Positions 9,906-18,980 of a stretch of DNA of 64,000 bases are shown piece after piece; positions within the stretch are counted from its first letter, which is position 1, and each line of letters begins with the position of its first letter. The position numbers and the translations under genes are program-made. Source of the stretch: Notolepis coatsorum (Eukaryota; Chordata; Actinopteri; Aulopiformes; Paralepididae). The stretch lies in NCBI GenBank assembly GCA_963971535.1, contig OZ020585.1, positions 153,018,103 to 153,082,102 on the forward strand. Reading direction: 5' to 3'. The notes beneath the pieces were generated by a model that searched no databases, was not told the origin of the DNA, and saw nothing but the letters and a program-made list of their open reading frames with translations.

Positions 9906-12330
9906 TCTAGAACGTCTAGACGAGAAGGGGGCGGGCCGAGTTGTGGTCACTAGCGCTGCGAGGTGACACATATGTGATGATACTCCCAGAGCGCACCCGC
10001 CGCCATTCGGTGCTGGTCCGCAAGGAACTGTAGATAGGCGGCCCGGTCCCTTTCGCTGTGCATAGCCAACTCTGAACCCGCCAACTGTGCAGGCAGGGCG
10101 TTCCGTGGAATCGGGACAACGGTCCCTGATACAACCCACGAGGCAATCGCACCCAAGGGGGGACCCCGACAGAAAGGGCCGGTTTGATACGGGGGAAGCT
10201 GACATCAAACTAGGTGACAAAAGCTCCCCCACTGAACACCCCTCCAGAACATGCTGAGGAGTTGTTCTGCAGCTGGACATGCAAGGTGTGAGGCCCCCAT
10301 GGGTTCCTACACACCGTAGCCCTGCAGTGATATTACTACCACCCAAATCACGTGCACCTGCGAGACCACTGCCAATCTTTCAGGAGTGGGAGGCACCAAC
10401 GTGATACCCGGCCTGGCGAAGGCGAGGTCGGGGAAGCCTGCACTGTTTGCCTCAAAAAGGTCTCGAGCTCCCCTGCTGACAACACTTGTAGTTGACAGAC
10501 GTAACACCAGGCTCAACCAAAAACAGCTTATGCTGTGGTAGCCGCTTGACAGCACAACATTCTCATGGACAGACCCAGGCTCAGCCATCAACTGGGTGTC
10601 AGCCCCTGTCCCCATGAGAAGCGAAACGTGGGGCCGCATGCGCTTCAACGAAGGCTTGCGGCTTGCAGCCAAAGGAAACAAATCAGAGCCCTTTTTCCGC
10701 TGGTGTTGGGGGAGGGAGTGATCGGAGAGCGGGCTGCTCGCGGCAGGACGGCGACGGTTTCTCAGGCCGTGCCCATCCAATATGGCCGATCCCTCGGCCG
10801 CCAAGGCTGTCGGCCTTGTGGACACCTGTTGACTCAACGCCCAGGGTACCTCTGGCGGGGGAAACATGGCCGCCTGTCGAGGGCCTCACCACAGCCGCTG
10901 GCGAGGCCGTGCTCTCACCTCTGGCTGCACGGCGTGAGGCGGTGTGGGGCCTAGGTCCAATACCACCCGCGCTCCAGCGTAAGACCAAAGATCCTCTGCG
11001 GAGAGGGGAGCCCTGAGGAGGGAACATTTCTTTTTAACTTCTCACCCCCTCAAAGGGAGACTAATCCAACCAAGATGTCTGTAAACAAGCGTTGACAGCA
11101 TCCTAGCCCTCCCTGCGGTTATAGCTTGCGGCTAGGTCAAAGCTAATAACGTCAACAACCTCGCGCGATGTTTCGACGTCGGCTGGCCCTCATGGCCCCG
11201 CTACCAGACACCATTTTTGACAGAAAAAAAAAATAACAGCAATGCGAACAAGATTACTAATCGCTGCTAATTCTATACCGTGGCGGTACAGGCTTAACAC
11301 AGCCCACCAGCCACCCGCCGGGCCGACCCACCTCATGGCGTCGGCCGGGCGCGGCACTGTTTCAACATGCCAGAGGCAAAGGACTGATGCCACCTGCTTC
11401 ATAAACACTGAGCACCAGCGGTGGTTGCAACCAGCAACCTCCACCGTGGTGTGCATCCATGAAGGGGTTAATGAATAAATGAACTAAAAACACCACCAAT
11501 ACACTGTAGAATGGGCTAGCCCATACACACAACGTTAAGGGGATGCGAACAAGAGAACCCAGTCCTGCATACCATTCATAATATTCACAACAAGCACACC
11601 AGCCCTTGACCTCAGCCCATTCACCCATGAACAGGTAAATAAGCCCGCGCAATACTCCCAACAGTAAACACAGATTGACCGTCAGCATGAATGGTTAAGA
11701 GGAGGGAAGACTTTAGACAGACATCCCTCAGCGGGGAAACAAACAGAAACAGTAGCCCAGCATATAGCATAGCGTTAGCCGTGCGCTCCAGGGTAACGGG
11801 GAAAACAACAACGTTTTTACCCAGATATCCTGCCCCTTGCGCCAATACACAACTCGGTTGTCTCACAGGACAACAAGCAGTATTATTAACACCAGCGTTA
11901 ATGCCTGATGGCACAGACCCTACATGAGTGCGAGTTAGCTCGATAGCTACACATCGCACGTCGTCCCTCGAAGTGCTGCCAAGACGAGGAAACACCAGGA
12001 TAGACCCGAAGCGGAGATGCATCGAAATGCATCCATCTGCAGGGCCGCAGAACCCATATGAGCGCCGTTGGAAACATGCCAAAGATTCCAGGGGCTAGCA
12101 AATCTCCGGCATTGTTCAATTTCTCTTTACACTACATACTCGCTATCACTAGTTACACAGGGTGCAAGCAGCCGCCATGATGGAAAACGAAAAAGAGGAA
12201 GGGTGAGTGGTGACCACGCCCGGTGTCTTATAGTAAGTCACTGGGGCGGGGCCTGGTCAAGTGCAAGGGTGTTTAGTTTTTTGTTATGTAGTACAGTAGG
12301 TACTAGGAGATGAGGTATATCTCGGTATGG
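9906..12330 (-). pseudogene. Possible upstream (gag-like) part of the DIRS element
   Basis: This block is clearly more GC-rich than its flanks, like the DIRS RT block at 5.6-7.8 kb. Minus-strand frames 11027-10683, 10867-10307 and 10346-9852 are rich in Pro, Ser, Gly and Arg, as DIRS ORF1 products are, but no diagnostic motif is visible. Its position upstream of the RT on the same strand, and the 5'-like segment near 12170-12260 (CCGCCATGATGG, GGGGCGGGGCCTGG), fit the 5' half of the same element. If so, about 2.1 kb (7791-9905) was inserted between them. It could equally be an unrelated GC-rich repeat. Confidence 0.33.
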
Positions 12331-12743
12331 CATAAGAGCGGGACACGATGCCAGTACGAGTATATAACGCTTATATTCATGGCGCTATAAAATGAGAATG
12401 TATTGCTGAAAAAATTATTTCTTTAATCCATTTTGAAGGGACGGTTTATGGTCCCAATTGACAATGAGAATGGACAGATAGCAATACTATAAAGTATAGA
12501 TTTAGCTCTACAAACAGCCTGGGCAGTGTTAACAGAGCGGGGGCTAGCAGTACTAGCTCTGGAAGCTAGGCTAACGGCTGGGCTAACAGCCTGGGCCGTA
12601 TTAACAGCGAGAGGACTCGCTGTACCTGTGGAGGAAGGCGTGCTGGTAATCAGAGCTTCGGGGGCAAGGGACAAGAGCTCCCGAATCAGCCAACGGATCA
12701 CACGGCCGTGCGCCTCCAGCTGACGCGCCTGCTCCACGCTGTG
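12331..12743. other. Unassigned; GCTAGC/AACAG-rich short repeats
   Basis: Contains diverged short repeats around AACAGCCTGGGC and CTAGGCTAACGGCTGGGCTAAC (about 12510-12610). The minus-strand frame across it joins the repeat A frame but has no known domain. Confidence 0.35.
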
Positions 12744-13073
12744 CAAAACAAAGGCGAACTGTAAACCCGAAAACAAACAATACACAGCAGAGCTGGATGG
12801 ATAAGGAACGGACTCACAGGGAAATACAGGTGACAAAGTGAGTACGTGACCGAACACAACTGTGGTAAACAAATCAATGGCACGACAATTAATGTGAGGA
12901 ACGGGCAGCTCTATATACTGCCTGTGATTACTAATGAGTGCCAGCTGGTATAAGGTTAGGCATGGCCAAGGCTGGAGAACACAAGGCATAGTAAAACAAA
13001 ACTCACATCATTAATAAAAGCATGTGTAAAGGAATATCTAAAAGGAAAACATATGTAAAAGAACACCCCTTAA
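12744..13073. repeat. Dispersed repeat A, copy 2
   Basis: Near-identical counterpart of 4786-5109 in the same orientation. Here the sequence continues past ...CCCCTTAA into an AT-rich minisatellite rather than switching to unrelated sequence, so this copy probably shows the natural continuation of the family. Confidence 0.85.
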
Positions 13074-13215
13074 ATGAAACATATGTAAAGATGTTAACAC
13101 TAATAAAAACATGTGTAAAGGGATGAGCCTTAAAGGAAACACATGTAAAGTATTAACACTTACAGAAAACATATGTAAAGATAAACCTTTTAAGGAAACA
13201 TATGTAACATAAAGA
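13015..13215. repeat. Minisatellite with ACATATGTAAAG core
   Basis: Imperfect units built on GGAAACATATGTAAAG and ATTAACACT...AACATGTGTAAAGG repeat about five times. The minus-strand reading gives repeated LHMF residues, which is only the repeat in translation. Confidence 0.75.
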
Positions 13216-13252
13216 CAACACAACGTGAACAGAGACAACAACAAAGCATTAA

Positions 13253-13746
13253 CACTTTCAGAGCCCAAGCTTAAGTTGATATCTCAGCGAATACAACGCT
13301 GATTATCCCAAGACTGGTAAAATAGATTCCTTATCTCAGATCAGATGTTCTCCAAAAAGATCATTCCAATTCCTGATCGCCATTCCAAAAATCGATCACT
13401 ACTGTCTACTATCGATTGGCTACTGTGAATATATGTTCCAGGCATTTTCCCGTCCCGCGATGACTTCCATGTTGAACAGACGGCTTGCCGGCTCAGGGAG
13501 CCAGCTGGCCCCGCCTTTACACATCACTGATCCCAGGTCAGTCTGACGTGGAGTTTTCAGGGATAGACGATAGGGGGCGCTTTTTTCCATTCTGAGCTGC
13601 TGATGGGGCTGGTTTACCAACGGGAGACTCGGTTGATGAAATATGAATTCAGATCGCTAATAAAAAAATTAAACGCTAATTGTCATGGTGGGCATTCAGG
13701 CATTGGGCTGATACAACGTCTTATCACGTGGTGGGCACTGAAAGTG
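13253..13746. mobile_element. TTAA-flanked MITE (piggyBac-type), copy 1
   Basis: 494 bp bounded on both sides by TTAA (13249-13252 and 13747-13750). The left end reads CACTTTCAGAGCCCA, and the right end in reverse complement reads CACTTTCAGTGCCCACC. TTAA target duplication is the hallmark of the piggyBac superfamily. Most of the interior is shared with the longer copy at 23500-24365, including CCAATTCCTGATCGCCATTCC and GAAATATGAATTCAGATCGC. There is no transposase, so it is non-autonomous. Confidence 0.82.
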
Positions 13747-15046
13747 TTAAAGGAATCCAGCAAACATAGACTAAAATGCCATAGAGTCCAGTATCTGGAG
13801 TTGCTGCGTTTGGCCACCAGAGAGCGGCAGAAAACCACTGTTCACATTGTTCGGCCAGGATCCCTGGCCGGAACCATGACATCTGTTATATAAGTCCTGC
13901 AGGGGTGGTAGTGCAATACCTGTAGTACGCTCAGCTGAGCGCACCACTCTCTGGAGTGCCTTCCTGTCCTGTGCCGTGCTGTTTCCAAACCAGGCAGTGA
14001 TGTTTCCAGTCAGAATGCTCTCTACAGCCCCGGAGTAGAAGGAGTGGAGTATCTTCCCCGATACTCTGAACTTCCTTAGCTGCCTCAGGTGATAGAGGTG
14101 CTGTTTCGCCTTTTTCACCACAGAATCTATGTGTGTAGACCATGTCAGGTCCTCTGTGATGTGGATTCCCAGGTACTTGAAACTGCTCACCCTGTCCACG
14201 ATAGCCCTGTTTATCCACAACGGCGTGTGTGTCCCCTGCTGTATTCTCCTAAAATCCACAATCAGCTCTTTGGTTTTACCAATGTTCAGGAGTAGGCTGT
14301 TCATCAACCTCCTCCCGATAGGCCTTCTTGTCATTGTTAGAGATCAGCCCCACCACCACTGTGTCGTCCGCAAACTTGGAGTTGGAGCTAAACCTGGCCA
14401 CACAGTCATGTGTGTACAGTGAGTACAGCAGGGGGCTCAATACGCAGCCCTGGGGGGACCCGATACTGTGATTTTGCTGGAGGTATGACCCCTCACCCTG
14501 ACCGCCTGGGGCCTGTCACTTAGAAAGTCCAGGATCCAGGCGCTCATGGCGGAGCTCAGACCCAGATCGATCAGCTTGTCAACCAGTCTGGTGGGGACTA
14601 TGGTGTTGAAAGCTGAACTATAGTCAATGAACAGCAATCTCACATAGCCCCCCTTTTTCTCCTTATTTTTCCATTTTTTCTCCCATCCCAATTTCATGTT
14701 TTAAATTCTCCCCTCCCCTGTCTTGGACGTTGCTTGCATATGCCCCCCACTGGTCGGTTGTAGGGAGGATAGAAGCCTTGCATCATGTGTCCCCTCCGGT
14801 ACATGAGGAGGCAGCCTGTCACATATTTTCACCTGCCAGCGTGGACTCTCATTGGCAAGGTGTAACGTGTGGGAGGCTCACACTACCCCCGCCATTTCCT
14901 GTCTCTGCTGTGCAGGCGTCCCCCAACCAACCTGTAGGTGTCGCTGTTCACAACGTCCAGATTACCACCCATCGACTTCCACCCGCTGACTCTGCCAATT
15001 GAGCCAGTATGACGGCCGGCCCAAGCCGGAGGCAACGTAGACAGCC

Positions 15047-15057
15047 GGATTCGAACC
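15047..15057 (-). promoter_or_regulatory. SINE Pol III B box
   Basis: Minus-strand GGTTCGAATCC is a perfect B box (GGTTCGANTCC). Confidence 0.9.
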
Positions 15058-15090
15058 CGGTGTCTCTTGCGTTGGTGACGAGCGCAATGT

Positions 15091-15101
15091 CCGCTGCGCC
15101 A
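15091..15101 (-). promoter_or_regulatory. SINE Pol III A box
   Basis: Minus-strand TGGCGCAGCGG fits the TRGYNNANNNG consensus. With the B box 33 bp further on, it forms an internal type 2 Pol III promoter. Confidence 0.85.
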
Positions 15102-15310
15102 CCCAGCCGCTACATAGCCCCCCTTCTGACTGTCAAGGTGAGATAGTGTGTTGTGCAGTACTTGGGAGACCGCATCGTCAGTGGACCTGTTTGCCCTGTA
15201 TGCAAACTGCAGTGGGTCCATGTTACTAGGGAGAGAGGCACAGATATAATCCTTGACCAGCCTCTCAAAGTATTTCATGACCACAGAGGTGAGTGTTCTG
15301 GTTGTTGAGG

Positions 15311-15640
15311 CGATGTGAGCAGAGAAGTTCAGGCTCCACTGTGTCCACTGTGATTGAAAGGTGATCTGTGATCTTACTATAATCCAGTGAGATCAGAAGG
15401 AATTGGCTCACTAACTCCAATACCCCAACCACCCCTCCCCAATCTCCACGTCCAATACATCAGACCAACATCACATCATGCACATTGATTTGTAATCGCC
15501 GCACATCTTTTTGGGGAAACCTGGGGAATAAATAGGGATTAGACAGCGTATTCATAAACAACAACTTTAGGACAAAACAAACATATAAATCATGCTGAAA
15601 ACTGTCAAAACCCAGAAATAGTAATTACCTCTTAGTTTTA
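15311..15640. other. Unassigned sequence
   Basis: Possibly the decayed 5' part of the Rex1-like LINE, but no motif is readable. Confidence 0.35.
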
Positions 15641-16138
15641 GGTCACCAGGCCCAGGAGTTCAACATTTTTAATCCCTATCTGATTGGATCAGATTTGGAT
15701 GTTGGGTAGTTCAGAACCAAAAAACAGGATTAGGATCACTTTGATATCCGATCAGATCAGGAAATCAAATCCAAGCTTTAATCTGGATCAAATCTTCAAA
15801 ACGGGTAGTTCAAACCGACAACACAGGATTGGGATCAATTTGATCCCAAAAAACTGGATTATCTTGATCCCACCAGATGGGTGGATTTCCAGTGGATTAA
15901 CAGAGCAAAATGTACTATACAATTTATTAAAAAATGTGTTTCAATATAAATAAGATGGCAAAGTTTGTTAACTGAAATAATACACAATTTTAGCCTTCAT
16001 GGCAAATCAATAAACATTTTTATCTTTTGGTCACATTTGTGGTGGCCTATTTTGTTTTCAACCAAATGCTGATGACATAAATGTTTATGCTCATAAAAGT
16101 ATCACAACAAAGATTGTCAATCACAAATGTAATTTGTA
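15641..16138. repeat. Dispersed repeat Z, copy 1
   Basis: About 500 bp aligned with 29190-29620: both contain GGGTAGTTC, GGATTAGGATCACTTTGAT, GATCAGATCAGGAAATCAAA, AACCGACAACACAGGATTG, and then TTTCAATATAAATAAGATGG and GGTGGCCTATTTTGTTTTC. No coding potential. The LTR element at 16148 starts 9 bp beyond its end. The family resembles a DNA-transposon MITE but I see no terminal inverted repeat. Confidence 0.8.
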
Positions 16139-16142
16139 AAAT

Positions 16143-16147
16143 ATCTT
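16143..16147. repeat. 5-bp target duplication (ATCTT), left
   Basis: ATCTT directly before the 5' LTR matches ATCTT at 28759-28763 after the 3' LTR. Confidence 0.8.
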
Positions 16148-16182
16148 TGTTATGTAATACTTTCACATGTGGAGGGATACTT
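16148..16182 (+). mobile_element. 5' LTR, first 35 bp
   Basis: TGTTATGTAATACTTTCACA and the following GGAGGGATACTT match the start of the 3' LTR at 28254. The LTR is then cut by the TIR element at 16183. On the far side it resumes at about 19391, but about 100 bp of LTR (matching 28292-28396) is missing there. Confidence 0.8.
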
Positions 16183-16578
16183 AGGCCATGTCCTCACGTA
16201 TCTGGATCTTTTGCCAAACGGATATTCTCAGGCTCTGTTTAAAATAAAATCCCTGTCCACACCACAGTGTTAAAAAAAGAAACTCCATCCAGACACAAAC
16301 ACATAAACGCATATGAATTGCTCCAACAAGCATGCGGGCCAGCAGGTGGCGATAAGCGATGTACGAGCGGTCAGGACGACTGAGAAACGATAGGAATTGT
16401 CCATTGGTTCACCCAGCCCACTTGACCATTCCTAGCATTTCCATTGGCTATATTGACATACAAGATGATAAATAGATAGATATAGCGGAGGATTATGCAG
16501 TCCAGAGGAAACAACCAATCTAGATATGTCACGATTCAATGCTTTACTTCTGCGTACTGGGCGACGGAGAGATACAGT

Positions 16579-18387
16579 GGGTCTCATTCCCGAAGATTTT
16601 TCAAAGATATATTCTGGAAGACTTATCTTGGAACCACTGAGACATAATCTATGACAAGTACACTCTGAGTCCTGAACGTGCTGGAGATATGTCTTAAGTG
16701 GCTGAAACGGTTGCAGAAATTATATGATCTGATATCTGCTTGGAGAATGGCATTCTGTCGTAAACAAAGCGCGTTCCCGTTCAGCTCATTTGCATACAAA
16801 CCACGCCCCCGACAGTCCTTATAAAGCAACTGGTGACGCAGCTGTGTGAAATGGAATGGGGGAAGTGCTTTGAGAGCCGCGTGATTACGAAACCTAGCGT
16901 CAGTCAGTGCCAATCAGAGAGTGTCTCCGAGAAATGCGGCTAGGTTTCATAATCACGCTTGTGCCCATCAAAACTAGATTAGATTAATGTATTGGCATCA
17001 TATACAGCTTGCGGTACACACCTGCCGCAGCGCGCGCACACACACACGTGCGCGCAGTACTGTATATGAATGAATGAATGACATATAATATATATAGCCT
17101 ACGGGCCGGCGGGCGTAATGAATGAACGCAGTATGGCTTATTATTCCATAATTAAGCCTATAGGCTACTGTTCATTCGTAGGCGCACACAAGACTTGTTA
17201 TGGAATATTAATGCAGTCTATTTCCACCGATTAGCTTTAGTTCTTATTTATTTATCCACTGTCATTTCAGTGTTGCTGTATAGGCTATATAGTGTATTTC
17301 AATATACGTTTAATTGATAATGATATATTCGAAGGAATGCAGGTTCATAGCTATATCAACCCCCTCCAATGTACAGTAAATTACCAAGTATGGTTTTGTC
17401 AATATTCCAATGTACAGTTTTGCTTGTACAGTGTAAGTCTACCACCCCTCCTACCCAACCTCCTCCAACAGTTTCTACGTCAAATGTACTCTCTTTTCTG
17501 GACTATTTTTGTATCACAAACAGTACTGTATTTGCAAATCTGGTATGTCATAAATGTATTGATGTAGCAGTACTGTCTATCTGTGTCGTGTGTGTCATAT
17601 ATTTTATGATGCATTGAAAATGGGGGACCCTGATGTAAACAAGATGAAATTCTTTCTCTGGTCTGCATCCCCTTATGTAATTGAGCTGTACTGTACTGTA
17701 CCCATTCTGCAATCTGTTAATAAAGTTTTCAATGAATCAATCAATCAATCAAACAAAGGTCTGTCCCATTGTATACCAATCAATGGGATACATTGCATGT
17801 TGACCTGCATTCTTTCAAATGTATATAATTAATCATTAAAACAGATGTGTAACAAATAAGAAATGCAAATTCCACAGAAGGCATTAAATTATTATTATTT
17901 TCAATCATTTCACAATAATTGCATAATTGTGTTTGAATATCTGAGAAATTAAAGTAATTATACATTTGTCCAAAATAGCTGGTTCAGATATGGTTAATCC
18001 AGCTGCCCTGTGATCAGATGAATCCATATTATTTATTTTTCCGACATCAAATGCGTAATTTCTTATCGTACAAATATTGTCATATTTATTTTAATTATGA
18101 TCAAGTAATTAATTCCAAGGAGGCCTGTAGCGTTAACATGAAGGAATCACTATGAGAACACAGTCTGTCAAATTATAATACAATTTTAAATTAGTCAATC
18201 AATCATGAGATTTGATCGTGGGCTGAGAGCCTATTTAAGTGTGCTCCTCAGCACTCTTAGATCTGCTCTCAAATAAGATCTCAGGAAAATTTGAGGACTC
18301 CCACTCCCAGCCCTAATATGTCTTAAATAGGCCGAAATCTGGCTAAGACGAAATATTTTGTCGCAACTTCGTTCGAGAATGAGACCC
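16579..18387. mobile_element. Harbinger-like TIR element, nested
   Basis: Ends GGGTCTCATTCCCGAAG and, in reverse complement, GGGTCTCATTCTCGAACG, flanked by the 3-bp direct repeat AGT (16576-16578 and 18388-18390). Three-base duplications and GGG-starting TIRs fit PIF/Harbinger, although the usual target is TWA. No transposase ORF. It has itself been invaded by a LINE tail at 17358-17757. A short internal inverted repeat lies at about 16879-16961 (TGATTACGAAACCTAGC and its near complement). Confidence 0.6.
17358..17757 (+). pseudogene. LINE-Y 3' end, 5'-truncated
   Basis: Non-coding 3' UTR matching 34735-35200 of the long LINE-Y copy, from CCCCCTCCAATGTACAGTAA to AATAAAGTTTTCAAT and a short ATCA tail. 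Typical 5'-truncated LINE insertion. Confidence 0.85.
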
Positions 18388-18414
18388 AGTGTCAATGTTG
18401 AGATCACAATCTCC

Positions 18415-18780
18415 TAGCCCCTTTCGTGACTGTGATGCACCAAGTGAATCCACAGTAACTTGCTCCTCAATAGGAAACCAACCTAGATTTACCATGAAGG
18501 ACTGGTTCTAACCGAACCGTTCGTTATACAAGTATCACAGAGACGTTTCAAAGGTACTCACAGTTGCACGAGGGTTTCGGACAGACATACGGAATGGTTT
18601 GAAATCTCGGCGTTGCTAATAAACATTTTAAATATTCTTTATAAACTGCTCAAAACGGCATTATTTCCGGCATTGGGTGCATGATACGCATGCGCTGTGA
18701 TCACACCAGGCAGCCAACGTCGGAAATAATGCCGTTTTGAGCAGTTTATAAAAAATATATCACAGTCACGAAAGGGGCTA
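18415..18780. mobile_element. 366-bp MITE with 9-bp target duplication
   Basis: Ends TAGCCCCTTTCGTGACTGTG and its near-perfect complement at 18755-18780. The 9-bp direct repeat ACAATCTCC flanks it exactly (18406-18414 and 18781-18789). Nine-base duplications point to the Mutator superfamily. A second internal inverted repeat (ATAAACTGCTCAAAACGGCA near 18640 and its complement near 18730) gives the inserted DNA a strong hairpin. No ORF. Confidence 0.8.
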
Positions 18781-18980
18781 ACAATCTCCGGATTCTGAAA
18801 CTAAATGGCGAGTCCTTATCACAAAGCAAACTATATATATATACTAATTACATCAAGACATTCATTAGTTGCATTGTACTGTTCACGTGTGGTGCCGTCG
18901 TCGCATAAGTAAGGATAGTTTGAATGACATTTCAGCACCAAGTCCACCGAAGTTATTATTACTTCAAAGCGCTACTGCCT

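Larger units (their letters stand above)
14656..15111 (-). mobile_element. Full-length tRNA-derived SINE
   Basis: The minus-strand 5' end starts AGCGGCTGGGTGGCGCAGCGG. It contains a clear RNA polymerase III A box (TGGCGCAGCGG, complement of 15091-15101) and B box (GGTTCGAATCC, complement of 15047-15057), so the head derives from a tRNA. The body runs 456 bp to an A-rich 3' end near 14656. A 14-bp target duplication, ACATAGCCCCCCTT, flanks it (14642-14655 and 15112-15125). A 5'-truncated relative lies at 51246-51495. I cannot assign a named SINE family. Confidence 0.9.
13870..15310 (-). pseudogene. Rex1-like LINE ORF2 (RT), split by a SINE
   Basis: Minus-strand reverse transcriptase of a CR1/L2/Rex1-type LINE. 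From 5' to 3': VMKYFERLVKDYICASLP, LQFAYRANRSTDDAVSQV, the SINE (14656-15111), LLFIDYSSAFNTIVPTRLV, WILDFLSDRPQAVRV, then NIGKTKELIVDF, FKYLGIHITEDLTWSTHI, and LHSFYSGAVESILTGNITAW. The YADD box region (about 14340-14440) is shifted out of frame but still shows the FADDTVVVGLI-like setting on the minus strand. The 3' end of the ORF stops after LQDLYNRCHGSG at about 13875. The C-terminal part seen at 4325-4512 belongs to the same family. Frameshifts make it inactive. Confidence 0.75.

Noticed and set aside
10565-11016. Overlapping plus-strand frames of 117-129 codons
   Set aside because: GC-rich shadows of a degraded minus-strand element; no domain on either strand.
15040-15111. tRNA gene on the minus strand
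   Set aside because: A and B boxes are present, but there is no acceptor-stem pairing and the sequence runs into a SINE body with a target duplication.
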